Assembly (NCBI RefSeq): GCF_014199535.1 | Contig: NZ_JACHNV010000006.1 | Span: forward strand, 124,001-188,000 | Source of the DNA: Hymenobacter latericoloratus | GTDB lineage: Bacteria; Bacteroidota; Bacteroidia; Cytophagales; Hymenobacteraceae | Length of the DNA: 64,000 bases | Direction of reading: 5' to 3' | Shown here: one piece after another, positions 16,386-25,504 of the stretch | How positions within the stretch are numbered: position 1 is the stretch's first letter | Layout of the letters: each line of letters starts with the position of its first letter | The notes under the pieces: model-generated | Database searches by the model: none | Told to the model about the DNA's origin: nothing | Seen by the model: the letters and a program-made list of their open reading frames with translations, nothing else | Translations under genes and position numbers: made by a program

Positions 16386-17093
16386 ATGAAACCCGAGGAC
16401 TTTCACTTGTTTGAGCCGCTCCGCTTCTTTCTGGGCGACGTGCCGTGGAGCTTTCTGCTGGAAACCTTCCTGCGGGGTATCTTTTTCTACTTTCTGCTGC
16501 TGGTGTCCATGCGCCTGATGGGCAAGCGCATGGGCGCTCAGCTCAGCCGCAACGAAATGGCCGCCCTCTCGTCGTTGGCCGCCGCCATTGGGGTGCCCAT
16601 TCAGGCTCCCGACCGGGGCCTGGTGCCGCCCCTGGTTATTGCTGTGGTTATTGTTCTGGGCCAGCGCTACATTGCCGCCCGTACGCTCAAAAGCAAAAAG
16701 TTTGAGCAAGCAACCCAGGACGACATTGCCATGCTGGTGGAAGACGGCCGCTTAAACCTCGATGCAATGGAGGAAGTGGTGCTGCCCCAGGAGCGCCTGT
16801 TTGCCAAGCTCCGCTCCGAAAGCATCGAGCATCTGGGCCAGGTAAAGCGCCTCTACATGGAAGCCAACGGTAAGTTCACGCTGCTGCTGCAAGACCTGCC
16901 CCAGCCCGGCCTCACGCTTATCCCGGACTGGGACGAGGAGTACCTGCAGGAGCAGAAACGAAGCCCGGACACATTTGCCTGCCGGCGCTGCGGCCAGCTG
17001 GAGCGCAGCCCCCAGGAGCCGGCGCACGCCTGCCCCCGCTGCCAGCACCACCGCTGGGCGGCGGCCGTTACGGAGGCGGCCGCCCAGCAGTAG
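16386..17093 (+). CDS. YetF/DUF421 membrane protein with C-terminal zinc ribbon (second copy)
   Basis: 235 residues from ATG 16386 (MKPEDFHLFEPL). It is a diverged paralogue of the upstream gene with the same layout: membrane helices with MRLMGKRMGAQLSRNEMAAL, a YetF domain (VEDGRLNLDAMEEVVLPQERLF, HLGQVKRLYMEANGKFTLL) and a C-terminal CRRC, 13 residues, CPRC ribbon. The identical ribbon spacing in both copies argues for duplication of the whole gene and conservation of the metal site. The two proteins may form a hetero-oligomer. The earlier in-frame start at 16296 overlaps the upstream gene and is rejected. Confidence 0.87.
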   Translation: MKPEDFHLFEPLRFFLGDVPWSFLLETFLRGIFFYFLLLVSMRLMGKRMGAQLSRNEMAALSSLAAAIGVPIQAPDRGLVPPLVIAVVIVLGQRYIAARTLKSKKFEQATQDDIAMLVEDGRLNLDAMEEVVLPQERLFAKLRSESIEHLGQVKRLYMEANGKFTLLLQDLPQPGLTLIPDWDEEYLQEQKRSPDTFACRRCGQLERSPQEPAHACPRCQHHRWAAAVTEAAAQQ

Positions 17094-17099
17094 CCCGCT

Positions 17100-17780
17100 T
17101 TAGGCGGTAGCCGCCCCTGGTGCCTGGTGCTGAGCAATGTGGGCCAGCAGCTTGGCGCGGTGAGTGGGGCCGTTGTGCAGGCCCGCGAATGACAGGCACT
17201 CCTGCTGCCCGTCGGGGCGGCGTACTACCACATCTGTCTCACCGGTGGCCTGAGCGGCGGCTACCTCAGCCCAGGTGTAGGCAAACGACTTCTGAAAAAG
17301 CCCGAGCCGCCCCCGGAACCCTTCCGGGTGGAGGTGCAGGTAGCGCCGCTCATAAATTCGACCTATGCCGAAGGCCAGGCCCACGTACCAGACCGCCAGG
17401 GCCGCGTAGAGCCACGGCAGCACGTGCATCCGGTGCACCCCCGTCAGAGCTTCTGCCTCATGATGCCGGTGCCAGATGTGGTAGCCTTCCAGAGCCAGAA
17501 TGCCGGCCGCCGCCACCTCCAGCCACGCTACCCGGCTGTGGTGTTCCGGCTGCTGCTTCAGGTGGCGCAGCTCTTGCCACAGCAGCCCCACGTAGGCCAC
17601 CCCTACCAACAGCTCCAGGCCCGTCAGGAGCGTGAACGGCTCGTTGCCGGCCAGCACGCCGGCGGCCCCGCTGACCAGCACCAGCGCGGGTACGATGTGG
17701 GCCAGACCTTTGGCCCGCTCAACACGGGCGCGGCGGGTGGTGTAGAGAGTTACGGGGCCGGGGTGGGTAGCAGTATCCAT
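17100..17780 (-). CDS. Hypothetical membrane protein
   Basis: 226 residues from ATG 17780 (MDTATHPGPV). Four membrane segments are visible: AHIVPALVLVSGAAGVLAG, LELLVGVAYVGLLW, VAWLEVAAAGILALEGYH and VLPWLYAALAVWYVGLAFGIG. A His-rich loop (IWHRHHEAE, GVHRMH) could bind metal, but that is inference. The last 65 residues are soluble. I do not recognise the family. It converges tail to tail with the second DUF421 gene, with only 6 bases between stop codons. Confidence 0.65.
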   Translation of the reverse strand: MDTATHPGPVTLYTTRRARVERAKGLAHIVPALVLVSGAAGVLAGNEPFTLLTGLELLVGVAYVGLLWQELRHLKQQPEHHSRVAWLEVAAAGILALEGYHIWHRHHEAEALTGVHRMHVLPWLYAALAVWYVGLAFGIGRIYERRYLHLHPEGFRGRLGLFQKSFAYTWAEVAAAQATGETDVVVRRPDGQQECLSFAGLHNGPTHRAKLLAHIAQHQAPGAATA

Positions 17781-17926
17781 GAGCCTAAGCACCGCATATT
17801 TCCTTACTTCCGCAATTACCGTTTACTATTTAAGAATCAGGCTCCTGCCCGGGCTGCAACAACCTAACCCCGGCGCAGGCAGTATGAGCGGTTGTGGAGC
17901 TTCCTGCTCTTTTCTACCGACAACCA

Positions 17927-19744
17927 ATGCCTGCAACTGACTCCCCTTCTGCTCCTGTGCTGCAAGCCGGCATGGGCGCGCTTCCGCACGAAAACGGTAC
18001 TACGTTCCGCGTATGGGCTCCGGCCGCCACCGCCGTAGCCCTGGTCGGGCCCTTCAACGACTGGGATTCTACTACCCACCCGCTCACCCTTGAAGCCGAC
18101 GGCTACTGGGCAGCCGACTTCCCCGACCTGGGCCCCGGCACTGAGTACAAATTCCACCTCGCTACCCCCACCGGCGAGCTGCAACGCAACGACCCCTACG
18201 CCCGCGAAGTCACGCACTCGGCCGGCAACTCGGTGGTGCCCGATCCCACATTTGAGTGGGAAGACGACCAGTTTCAGATGCCGGCCTGGAATGAGCTGGT
18301 GATTTATGAGCTGCACGTGGGCACCTTCCACGCCCCCGATCCTACCCGCCCCGGCAATTTCTACGACGCCATCGAGAAGCTCGACTACCTGGAAAACCTG
18401 GGCATCAACGCCGTGGAGATTATGCCGGCCACCGAGTTTCCGGGCAGCCTTTCCTGGGGCTACAACCCGGCCCACCCCTTCGCCATTGAAACCGATTACG
18501 GCGGGGCCATGGCGTTCAAGGAGTTTATCAAAGCGGCCCACCGCCGGGGCATTGCCGTTATTCTGGACGTGGTGTACAACCACTTCGGGCCCGGCGACCT
18601 GGACCTCTGGCAGTTTGATGGCTGGAGCGAAAATGACGGCGGCGGCATCTACTTCTACAACGACTGGCGCGCCGAAACTCCCTGGGGCCACAACCGCCCC
18701 GACTACGGCCGCGACGCCGTGCGCCGCTACATCCGCGACAATGCCCTGATGTGGCTGGAAGAATACCGCGTGGATGGCCTGCGCTGCGACGCCATTGCCC
18801 ACATCCGCAACGTAGATGGCACCTCTGATGCTTCCCGCGACCTACCCGAGGGCTGGAGCCTGATGCGTTGGATCAATGAGGAAATCAGGGCCACCATGCC
18901 CTGGAAAATCACCATTGCCGAAGACCTGCTGGGTAACGAATACATTACCCGCGCTCCGGAACACGATGGGCAGGGCTTCTCGGCCCAGTGGGATGCCGGC
19001 TTCGTCTATCCCATTCGGGATGCCCTGGTTACCCCCGAAGACGCCGACCGCAACATGGAAGCCGTGGCCCAGGCCATCCGCAACGTGTACAACGGCGACG
19101 CCTTTCAGCGCGTCATCTACACCGAGTCGCACGATGAGGTAGCCAACGGCAAAGCCCGCGTAACGGAAGAAATCATGCCCGGCAACGCGGCTTCCTGGTT
19201 TCCGAAGAAACGCTCGACGCTGGGCGCGGCCCTCGTCTTCACGGTGCCGGGCATCCCGATGATTTTTCAGGGCCAGACCATGCTCGCCGATGGCTCCTTC
19301 TCCGACGACCAGCCCCTGGATTGGAGTCGGGCTGAAACCCACGCCGGCCTGGTGCGCCTCTACCAAGACCTGATCGGGCTGCGGCGCAACCTGAGCGGCC
19401 ACACCCGCGGCCTATTGGGCCAGAGCGTGGATATTTCCCACCTCAACAACGACGACAAGATTCTGGCCTTTATCCGCCGCGACCAGGGCGGCCCCGGCGA
19501 CACCACCGTGGTGCTCTGCAACTTCGCCGACCGCGCCCACCCGGCCTACACCATTGGCCTGCCCCGCGGTGGCCACTGGCGCGTGCGCTTCAACTCCGAC
19601 TGGGAAGGCTACGACCAGGAGTTTGGCAACTTCGAAAGCATAGACACCCAGGCCGAAGACGGCGTGTACGATGATCAGCCTTTTCACGGCACCTTCGGGC
19701 TGGCCCCGTACTCGGTACTGATTATCTCGCAGGAGCCGGAATAA
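17927..19744 (+). CDS. GH13 alpha-amylase family enzyme, branching-enzyme/trehalohydrolase-like
   Basis: 605 residues from ATG 17927 (MPATDSPSAPV). An N-terminal CBM48-type domain (about 20-110: TTFRVWAPAATAVALVGPFNDW) precedes the TIM barrel. GH13 motifs are complete: DVVYNHFGPG, GLRCDAIAHI (nucleophile Asp near 286), TIAEDLLGN (acid Glu near 331) and TESHDEV (Asp near 402). The middle region closely resembles malto-oligosyltrehalose trehalohydrolases and glycogen branching enzymes. No treY lies nearby, while a glycogen synthase follows directly, so a role in glycogen branching or remodelling is the better guess. A C-terminal all-beta domain (about 510-605) closes the protein. Confidence 0.88.
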   Translation: MPATDSPSAPVLQAGMGALPHENGTTFRVWAPAATAVALVGPFNDWDSTTHPLTLEADGYWAADFPDLGPGTEYKFHLATPTGELQRNDPYAREVTHSAGNSVVPDPTFEWEDDQFQMPAWNELVIYELHVGTFHAPDPTRPGNFYDAIEKLDYLENLGINAVEIMPATEFPGSLSWGYNPAHPFAIETDYGGAMAFKEFIKAAHRRGIAVILDVVYNHFGPGDLDLWQFDGWSENDGGGIYFYNDWRAETPWGHNRPDYGRDAVRRYIRDNALMWLEEYRVDGLRCDAIAHIRNVDGTSDASRDLPEGWSLMRWINEEIRATMPWKITIAEDLLGNEYITRAPEHDGQGFSAQWDAGFVYPIRDALVTPEDADRNMEAVAQAIRNVYNGDAFQRVIYTESHDEVANGKARVTEEIMPGNAASWFPKKRSTLGAALVFTVPGIPMIFQGQTMLADGSFSDDQPLDWSRAETHAGLVRLYQDLIGLRRNLSGHTRGLLGQSVDISHLNNDDKILAFIRRDQGGPGDTTVVLCNFADRAHPAYTIGLPRGGHWRVRFNSDWEGYDQEFGNFESIDTQAEDGVYDDQPFHGTFGLAPYSVLIISQEPE

Positions 19745-19766
19745 ACCTGCTTTGGCCCGCTACCCC

Positions 19767-19831
19767 GTGGGGTTTGGCCGCACACTTTGCCCATAAAAGG
19801 CAGATTGCGCGGCCAAACCCCACATTTTTTT
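19767..19831 (+). terminator. Terminator between the GH13 and glycogen synthase genes
   Basis: 15-base perfect arms (19767-19781, 19809-19823) followed by a run of seven T. The two genes therefore appear separately transcribed, or read-through is attenuated here. Confidence 0.85.
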
Positions 19832-19906
19832 GCTTCTCGCGTAGGAATAGGCTAGCCAAACCCACCCGGAAACCTATCTTGCTCCCTCTCGCCCAATTCC
19901 CACCGT

Positions 19907-21745
19907 ATGCAAGTTCCCGTTCCTACCCCCGTCCCGATTGCCCCCGATGCGCTGCTGGTAGAAGTAGCCTGGGAGGTGTGCAATCAGGTAGGCGGCATCT
20001 ACACCGTTATTCGCAGCAAAGTACCTGCCACCGTGCAGGGCTGGGACGACCGATACTGCCTGCTGGGCCCCTACTTCGCCAATCAGGCCCAGGGCGAGTT
20101 TGAGCCCTTCGACGACCAGCAAATGGCCGCCCTCGACGACCCGTTTGCCGGGGCCGTGCGCCAGATGCGCCAGCAGGGTTACGATGTATGCATGGGCATT
20201 TGGCTGGTAACCGGCCGGCCCCGCGTGGTACTCATCAACCCCTTTCAGGCCTACCCCCGCCTGGGCCAGATCAAGGCCGACCTCTGGCAGCATCATCACA
20301 TTCCTACCCCCGACCACGACGACCTGCTCCACCAGGTAGTGGCTTTCGGTGAGTTGGCGAAAACGTTCCTGGCTATTCTGGCCCAGGAAGTAGTGCCGCC
20401 CCAGCGGCTGGTAGCCCACTTTCATGAGTGGATGACGGGGGTAGCCATTCCGGGCCTGCGCCGCGACCAAGTGCCAGTGCACCTGGTGTTTACTACCCAC
20501 GCCACCCTGCTGGGCCGCTACCTGGCCATGAACGACCCCAACTTCTACGACCACCTCATGCAGGTGGACTGGAACGCGGAGGCCCGGCACTTCAACATTG
20601 AGCCGGCCGTAACTATGGAGCGGGCCGCCGCACACGGCTCTCACGTATTTACCACCGTGAGCGAGCTGACGGTGCGGGAGTGTATTTATCTGCTCGACCG
20701 GATTCCGGATGCGGTGCTGCCCAACGGCCTTAATATTGAGCGGTTTGTGGCCCTGCATGAGTTCCAGAACCTGCACCAGCAGTACAAAACCAAGATTCAC
20801 GAGTTCGTGATGGCGCACTTTTTCCAGAGCTACTCTTTTGATCTGGATAACACGCTGTATCTGTTCACGAGCGGGCGCTACGAGTACCACAACAAAGGTT
20901 TCGACCTGACCCTGGAGGCCCTGGCCCGCCTTAACTACCGCCTGCAGCAAAGCGGCCTGGAGGGGCAGGTGGTCATGTTCTTTATCACGAAGCGGCCTTT
21001 CCACAGCATCAACCCCCAGGTTCTGCAGAGCCGGGCCGTGCTCGACGAGGTGCACGCTACCTGCGAGGCCATTGAGCGGCAGGTGGGCGAACGGCTGTTC
21101 TACGCCGCCTCCGCCAGCACCGACTACCGCCTGCCCGACCTCGATGCCTTGGTGGACGACTACTGGAAGCTGCGCTACCGCCGCACCCTGCAGAGCTGGA
21201 AAACCAGCACCCTACCCCCCGTCATCACCCACAACCTCGTGGATGATGCCGGCGACGACATCCTGAACTTCCTGCGCCGCGCCAACCTGGTCAACAACAA
21301 GCACGACCGGGTGAAAATCGTGTATCACCCTGATTTCGTGTCGCCTACTTCGCCCCTGTTTGGCATGGAATACGGGCAGTTTGTGCGGGGCTGCCACCTG
21401 GGCATTTTCCCGAGCTACTACGAGCCCTGGGGCTACACTCCGCTGGAGTGCGTGGCCCGCGGCGTACCGGCCATCACCTCCGACCTCTCTGGCTTCGGCG
21501 ACTACGTAATGCAAACCGTGCCCCAGCACGAGGACAAAGGTATTTTTGTGGTGCAGCGCCAGGAAAAGAGCTTCGATGAGGCCGCCGAGGAGCTCACCGA
21601 CATGCTCTGGCAATTCGTGCAGCTCAACCGCCGCGAGCGAATTATGCAGCGCAACAACGTGGAAAGCTCCGCCGAGCTGTTCGACTGGAAAAACCTGCGC
21701 GTACACTACGACCGCGCCTACCAGCTGGCCCTGGAACGGCAGTAA
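19907..21745 (+). CDS. GT3-family glycogen synthase
   Basis: 612 residues. This is the eukaryote-type (GT3) glycogen synthase found in many Bacteroidota, which extends alpha-1,4-glucan from UDP-glucose. Diagnostic stretches are VEVAWEVCNQVGGIYTVIRSK at the N-terminus, HFHEWMTG, FTSGRYEYHNKGFDL, and the donor-site motif PSYYEPWGYTPLEC with the paired glutamates of the family. Length matches bacterial GT3 proteins, which lack the regulatory tails of the animal enzymes. Together with the GH13 gene just upstream it forms a glycogen-building pair. A long terminator ends the transcript. Confidence 0.92.
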   Translation: MQVPVPTPVPIAPDALLVEVAWEVCNQVGGIYTVIRSKVPATVQGWDDRYCLLGPYFANQAQGEFEPFDDQQMAALDDPFAGAVRQMRQQGYDVCMGIWLVTGRPRVVLINPFQAYPRLGQIKADLWQHHHIPTPDHDDLLHQVVAFGELAKTFLAILAQEVVPPQRLVAHFHEWMTGVAIPGLRRDQVPVHLVFTTHATLLGRYLAMNDPNFYDHLMQVDWNAEARHFNIEPAVTMERAAAHGSHVFTTVSELTVRECIYLLDRIPDAVLPNGLNIERFVALHEFQNLHQQYKTKIHEFVMAHFFQSYSFDLDNTLYLFTSGRYEYHNKGFDLTLEALARLNYRLQQSGLEGQVVMFFITKRPFHSINPQVLQSRAVLDEVHATCEAIERQVGERLFYAASASTDYRLPDLDALVDDYWKLRYRRTLQSWKTSTLPPVITHNLVDDAGDDILNFLRRANLVNNKHDRVKIVYHPDFVSPTSPLFGMEYGQFVRGCHLGIFPSYYEPWGYTPLECVARGVPAITSDLSGFGDYVMQTVPQHEDKGIFVVQRQEKSFDEAAEELTDMLWQFVQLNRRERIMQRNNVESSAELFDWKNLRVHYDRAYQLALERQ

Positions 21746-21762
21746 CACCTGGCTGCTGATAG

Positions 21763-21810
21763 AACACAGAAAAGCCCGGCCCTCTAAAGAGAGCCGGGCT
21801 TTTCTGTGTT
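21763..21810. terminator. Bidirectional terminator
   Basis: 18-base perfect arms 21763-21780 and 21793-21810. GCTTTTCTGTGTT on each strand ends the stem, serving both the glycogen synthase and the convergent FAS1 gene. Confidence 0.8.
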
Positions 21811-21846
21811 GCGAGTTTTCTTAAACCGGAGAAGGCAGGGCGCCGC

Positions 21847-22869
21847 CTAGGGACGAATCACTTGGTCGATGACGTGCACTACCCCGTTGGTAGCCAGCAG
21901 GTTGGCCGTGGTAATATTGGCCGCCGTGCCCGAGCCGCCGCGTACCGTGAAGCTGCTACCAGTTGAAGCTATGGTTACGGGGCCACCCAGCGTCGTGACG
22001 CTGCCAGCAGCCAAATCAGAGGAGAACACGCGGCCCGTAGCAATTACGTGGCGCGACAGGATAGCTACCAGATCCGCATCGGAAACTGAGCTGAGTTGAT
22101 TTGAGCCCAAAAGGGCGCGGAAAGCAGCATCGGTGGGAGCGAATACCGTTACGTTGGCGCTGGCATTGGCAGCGGCCGTCAGCACGGCGGCCGCGGCGGG
22201 GCGCTGCAGGGCCTGGAGCAGCAGCGTGAACTCAGGAGCAGAAGAGGCAGTAGCCCGGGCCGTTACCAAAGCGGCAATAGTCTGGGTGGGTGGCATCAGC
22301 ACGTTGTCGATGGCATGGATGGTGCCGTTGCTGGCGTCCACGTCGGCCGTAACCACGCGGGTGTTGCCGTTGATGAATACGCCCGTGCTGTTTTTGGTCA
22401 GGTACAGGGTATTATCGTTGATGGCAGCGCCGCCTACCGTGGTGGCCGGGCGGGCTGTGGTGCGGGTGCTGGCGCCGTTCGGGATGCTGGCGGCGGAAAT
22501 ATCGGCCCCTACTACGTGGTAGAGTAAAATGCCGCGCAGCTGGCTAATCTGGTTCTGATCGGTAATGGCCGTGATGTTGGCGGCGCTGTTAAACGGGGCC
22601 GGCAGCTTGGCAAAGGCATCATTAGTGGGCGCGAACACCGTGAACGGGCCAGTACCGGTAAGCGTAGTTCCCAAATCGGCCTTCGTGACGGCCGCCACCA
22701 GCGTGCTGAAGGCCGGGTTGCCCTGGGCTACTTGCACGATGTTCTGCGCCCCGCTGCCGGTCATGGTGTCATCATCGTCGTCGCAGGAAGCCAGTCCCAC
22801 GGTAACGGCGCCGCACAGCCACAAAGCCAGCACGCGCAAAAACGACATACTTCTGAAAGAATTACGCAT
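21847..22869 (-). CDS. Lipoprotein with two fasciclin (FAS1) domains
   Basis: 340 residues from ATG 22869 (MRNSFRSMSFLRV); an ATG at 22896 is also possible. The signal ends in the lipobox GLASC, directly followed by DDDDD. In Bacteroidota an acidic patch after the lipid-bearing Cys is the export signal that sends lipoproteins to the cell surface, so surface display is likely. Two FAS1 domains follow (about 35-190 and 195-340), each with the H1 (TLVAAVTKADL; FTLLLQALQRP) and H2 motifs (FTVFAPTNDAF; VTVFAPTDAAF) and the late VHVID-type box. FAS1 domains mediate adhesion or matrix binding. Confident on family; ligand unknown. Confidence 0.92.
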   Translation of the reverse strand: MRNSFRSMSFLRVLALWLCGAVTVGLASCDDDDDTMTGSGAQNIVQVAQGNPAFSTLVAAVTKADLGTTLTGTGPFTVFAPTNDAFAKLPAPFNSAANITAITDQNQISQLRGILLYHVVGADISAASIPNGASTRTTARPATTVGGAAINDNTLYLTKNSTGVFINGNTRVVTADVDASNGTIHAIDNVLMPPTQTIAALVTARATASSAPEFTLLLQALQRPAAAAVLTAAANASANVTVFAPTDAAFRALLGSNQLSSVSDADLVAILSRHVIATGRVFSSDLAAGSVTTLGGPVTIASTGSSFTVRGGSGTAANITTANLLATNGVVHVIDQVIRP

Positions 22870-22948
22870 TTTGTTTAACTTTTTTGAGTGAAACATTAAA
22901 CAGATATCGACAAGACCAACAGGTCTGCCAAAATGTTGAGCTCGGCCA

Positions 22949-22956
22949 TAATTTTG
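22949..22956 (+). promoter_or_regulatory. -7 promoter box for the DUF4198 gene
   Basis: TAATTTTG matches TAnnTTTG, 57 bases upstream of the ATG at 23013. No TTG at the proper -33 distance. Confidence 0.45.
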
Positions 22957-23012
22957 TTACCTGAGCCCGGTAGCTCACCCGTTGCCCCTCCCCCTCGCCT
23001 ACCTATCATGCT

Positions 23013-23861
23013 ATGAGTAAACCTTATACCATCTATCCGCTGCTGCTCTTTGCCGCTATCAGCTTGTTGGCAGGCACCGCGCTGGCCCGCGAGTTCTGGC
23101 TGGAGCCGGCCCGTTTTTTCGTGCCGCCCGGCACAGCCGTGCACCTGCGGCGTCTGGTGGGCCAGAACTTCCGGGGCGAGACGTGGGCGGGCAAAAGCAG
23201 CCGCGTAACTCACTTGGTGCACCTGGCCCCGGGAGCCGCGCCAGCCAACCTGCTGCCCCTGGCTACCGCCACCGATACGCTGGCTACCACTCTCACGCTG
23301 CGGCAGCCGGGCACCCACCTGGTGGCCCTGGCTACCACCGAGGCCTTCACCACCCTCCCAGCCCCCGATTTTACGGCCTACCTGCAAGCTGAGCAGCTGG
23401 ATTACGTGCTGGCCCTGCGCCAGCAGCGGGGCCAACAAACACAGCCCGGCCGCGAAGCCTACCGCCGCTGCGCCAAAACCCTGATTCAGGTGGGCACCCC
23501 TACCCCCACCGATACGGCCCGGGCCTGGAGCCGCGCCGTGGGGCTGCCCCTGGAACTGGTGCCTGAGCAAAACCCTGCCACTCTGCCCGTTGGCGGTAGC
23601 CTGACCGTACGGGTGCTCTCCAATGGGCGGCCCGTAGCCGGGCAGCCGGTGCGCTTGTGGCAGCGCCCTGCTACCGCGCGGGCCTTAGTAAGTACGCTGC
23701 GCAGTAACCAAAACGGCCGGGTGCTGTTTCGTATATCCGGGCCGGGTGAGTACCTTGTCAGTTCCGTTCGGATGGTAGCCGCTCCCGCGGGCCAGGCCGC
23801 CGACTGGCTAAGCACCTGGACCACCCTGACCTTCAGCGTAGCTCCGCAAAAGCGGCTTTAA
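23013..23861 (+). CDS. DUF4198 family periplasmic protein
   Basis: 282 residues with a signal peptide (about 1-25, ending TALAREF). The opening REFWLEPARFFVPPGTAVHLRRLVGQNFRGE is typical of DUF4198, a periplasmic beta-sandwich family sometimes linked to metal (nickel/cobalt) uptake. The C-terminal part (LTVRVLSNGRPVAGQPVRLWQ, NGRVLFRISGPGEYLVSSVRM) looks like the Ig-like carboxypeptidase-regulatory half. No transporter gene is adjacent to support a metal role. It stands alone between the divergent FAS1 gene and the STAS gene. Confidence 0.78.
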   Translation: MSKPYTIYPLLLFAAISLLAGTALAREFWLEPARFFVPPGTAVHLRRLVGQNFRGETWAGKSSRVTHLVHLAPGAAPANLLPLATATDTLATTLTLRQPGTHLVALATTEAFTTLPAPDFTAYLQAEQLDYVLALRQQRGQQTQPGREAYRRCAKTLIQVGTPTPTDTARAWSRAVGLPLELVPEQNPATLPVGGSLTVRVLSNGRPVAGQPVRLWQRPATARALVSTLRSNQNGRVLFRISGPGEYLVSSVRMVAAPAGQAADWLSTWTTLTFSVAPQKRL

Positions 23862-23923
23862 GACAGCTCTACCGCAGTTTTTGCATCCTTCATTGCCAAC
23901 TCACGCCCAAATAGTTTTTTTGT

Positions 23924-23931
23924 TACCTTCG
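23924..23931 (+). promoter_or_regulatory. -7-like box for the STAS gene
   Basis: TACCTTCG differs from TAnnTTTG at one base, 31 bases before the ATG. It resembles the ACCTTTGC form often seen before Bacteroidota genes. Confidence 0.35.
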
Positions 23932-23962
23932 CAACTCCCATAACCACCGAACGACCTGCGGT

Positions 23963-24337
23963 ATGAAGTACTCAATAGATAAAAAAGAGACCTACACGAT
24001 TATCACGATTGACGAGAAAAAGCTCGACACGACTGTTGCGCCGGATCTGAAATCGGAGTTCGTGAAGCTGAATGCCGAAGGCATCAACAACCTGATTCTG
24101 GACCTGAGCAACGTAAAATACACCGATTCGTCGGGGCTGAGCTCCATCCTGATTGCCAACCGCTTGTGCAACTCTACCGGCGGTCTGCTTGTACTCACCG
24201 GCCTGCAAGACCACGTGATGAAGCTCATCACCATCAGCAAGCTGGAGTCGGTACTGCACATTCTGCCCACCGTGGAGGAAGGCATTGACCGCATTTTTCT
24301 GCACGCCATCGAGCGGGACCTGACCAGCAAAGAATAA
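23963..24337 (+). CDS. STAS-domain protein (anti-anti-sigma factor-like)
   Basis: 124 residues forming a single STAS domain: MKYSIDKKETYTIITIDEKKLD, then NNLILDLSNVKYTDSSGLSSIL, where the Ser of DSSGLS is the usual phosphorylation site, and a C-terminal helix EEGIDRIFLHAIERD. Family members switch partner proteins by reversible phosphorylation by an anti-sigma kinase, but no such kinase is encoded nearby and Bacteroidota use the module in other contexts too. Codon use and AT content are slightly different from its GC-rich neighbours, as is common for conserved small genes. Confidence 0.88.
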   Translation: MKYSIDKKETYTIITIDEKKLDTTVAPDLKSEFVKLNAEGINNLILDLSNVKYTDSSGLSSILIANRLCNSTGGLLVLTGLQDHVMKLITISKLESVLHILPTVEEGIDRIFLHAIERDLTSKE

Positions 24338-24346
24338 GCTTTTTTT

Positions 24347-24498
24347 GAGCTGTTGGCTGTTGGCTGTTAGCGGTTAGTTTTCGGGCTAATAGCTACCGGC
24401 CAGCAGCTTTTTCTTTTTCCGGCAGCCGACACTTCGGGCCGCCTGCCGCCTTTCTTTCACTAATCCGGCTGCCGGCCCCCCGCTGACAGCTAACAGCT
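24347..24498. repeat. Degenerate palindromic repeat abutting rnz
   Basis: AGCTGTTGGCTGTT units (24347-24372) are inverted in CCGCTGACAGCTAACAGCT (24480-24498), about 15 of 19 paired. The right arm ends 4 bases before the TTG start of rnz. Confidence 0.6.
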
Positions 24499-24502
24499 GA
24501 TT

Positions 24503-25420
24503 TTGGAGTTTGAGCTGAAAATTCTGGGCAGTGCCTCCGCCACCCCGTTCCTGGACCGCCACCACACGGCGCAGGTCCTGACGGTGGCCGGCACGCCCTA
24601 TCTCATTGATTGTGGCGAAGGCACCCAGCGCCGCCTGATGGAGCACAAAATCCGGCACCAGCGCATCCAGACCATTTTCATCAGCCACCTCCACGGCGAC
24701 CATTTTTTCGGGCTTTTCGGGCTGCTGGGCACCATGCACCTCAACGGCCGCACCGAGCCCCTGCGCCTGTTCGGCCCGCCCGGCCTCGATGAGGTGCTCA
24801 CCGCCCAGTTCCGGCACTCCTACACCCACCTGAGCTTCGAGCTGGATTTCACGCCTGTGGATACCACCCGGCACGCCCAGGTGTTTGAGGATAAAAACCT
24901 GACGGTGCATACCCTGCCCATGCGCCACCGCATTCCGTGCTGCGGCTACCTGTTCCGGGAAAAGCCCAAGCGCCGCCGCCTGCTGCCCGACCTGCTGCCC
25001 GTCGGCCTCACGCCCCAGCAGCTAAACGCCCTCACCCTCGGCGACGATGTGCGCGACGAGCAAGGCCAGCTGCTGGTGCACAACCCCCGGGTAACCCAGG
25101 AACCCAAACGCGCCCGCAGCTACGCCTTCTGCTCCGATACCCTCTACACCGAAAGCCTGGCCGACTTGGTGCGCGGCGTGGATCTGCTCTACCACGAGGC
25201 TACTTTTCTGGAGGAGCTGCGCGACCGGGCCCTGGTTACGCACCACTCTACGGCCCGCCAGGCCGGGCTGCTGGCCCGCCGCGCCGAGGTGCACCGCCTG
25301 CTCATCGGGCACTTCTCCAGCCGCTACCGCGACCTGCAGCCCCTGCTGGCCGAGGCCAAGACCATGTTTGAGTGGACGGAGCTGGCCGTGGAAGGCCTCA
25401 GCGTAAGCGTGGCCGAATAA
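24503..25420 (+). CDS. rnz: Ribonuclease Z (tRNA 3'-end processing)
   Basis: 305 residues starting at a TTG (24503, reading MEFELKILGSASATP); the alignment-like N-terminus begins exactly there and there is no ATG nearby, so a TTG start is likely. The metallo-beta-lactamase zinc site is HLHGDH (about 63-68), with GEGTQRR before it and CSDT, LYHEATF and IGHFSSRY after it, which together define RNase Z. The enzyme cuts the 3' trailer from tRNA precursors in the cytoplasm. Length fits the short (ELAC1) form. A palindromic repeat ends 4 bases upstream, so the 5' leader must consist of repeat sequence. Confidence 0.93.
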   Translation: MEFELKILGSASATPFLDRHHTAQVLTVAGTPYLIDCGEGTQRRLMEHKIRHQRIQTIFISHLHGDHFFGLFGLLGTMHLNGRTEPLRLFGPPGLDEVLTAQFRHSYTHLSFELDFTPVDTTRHAQVFEDKNLTVHTLPMRHRIPCCGYLFREKPKRRRLLPDLLPVGLTPQQLNALTLGDDVRDEQGQLLVHNPRVTQEPKRARSYAFCSDTLYTESLADLVRGVDLLYHEATFLEELRDRALVTHHSTARQAGLLARRAEVHRLLIGHFSSRYRDLQPLLAEAKTMFEWTELAVEGLSVSVAE

Positions 25421-25504
25421 CCCTGGCGCCTGCTTGCTGGTTTGAGGTTGCGCCCCCGGCTGGGGGTAGCACTTTTCCGCTCCGCACCCGTTTTCTCCCC
25501 TCTC

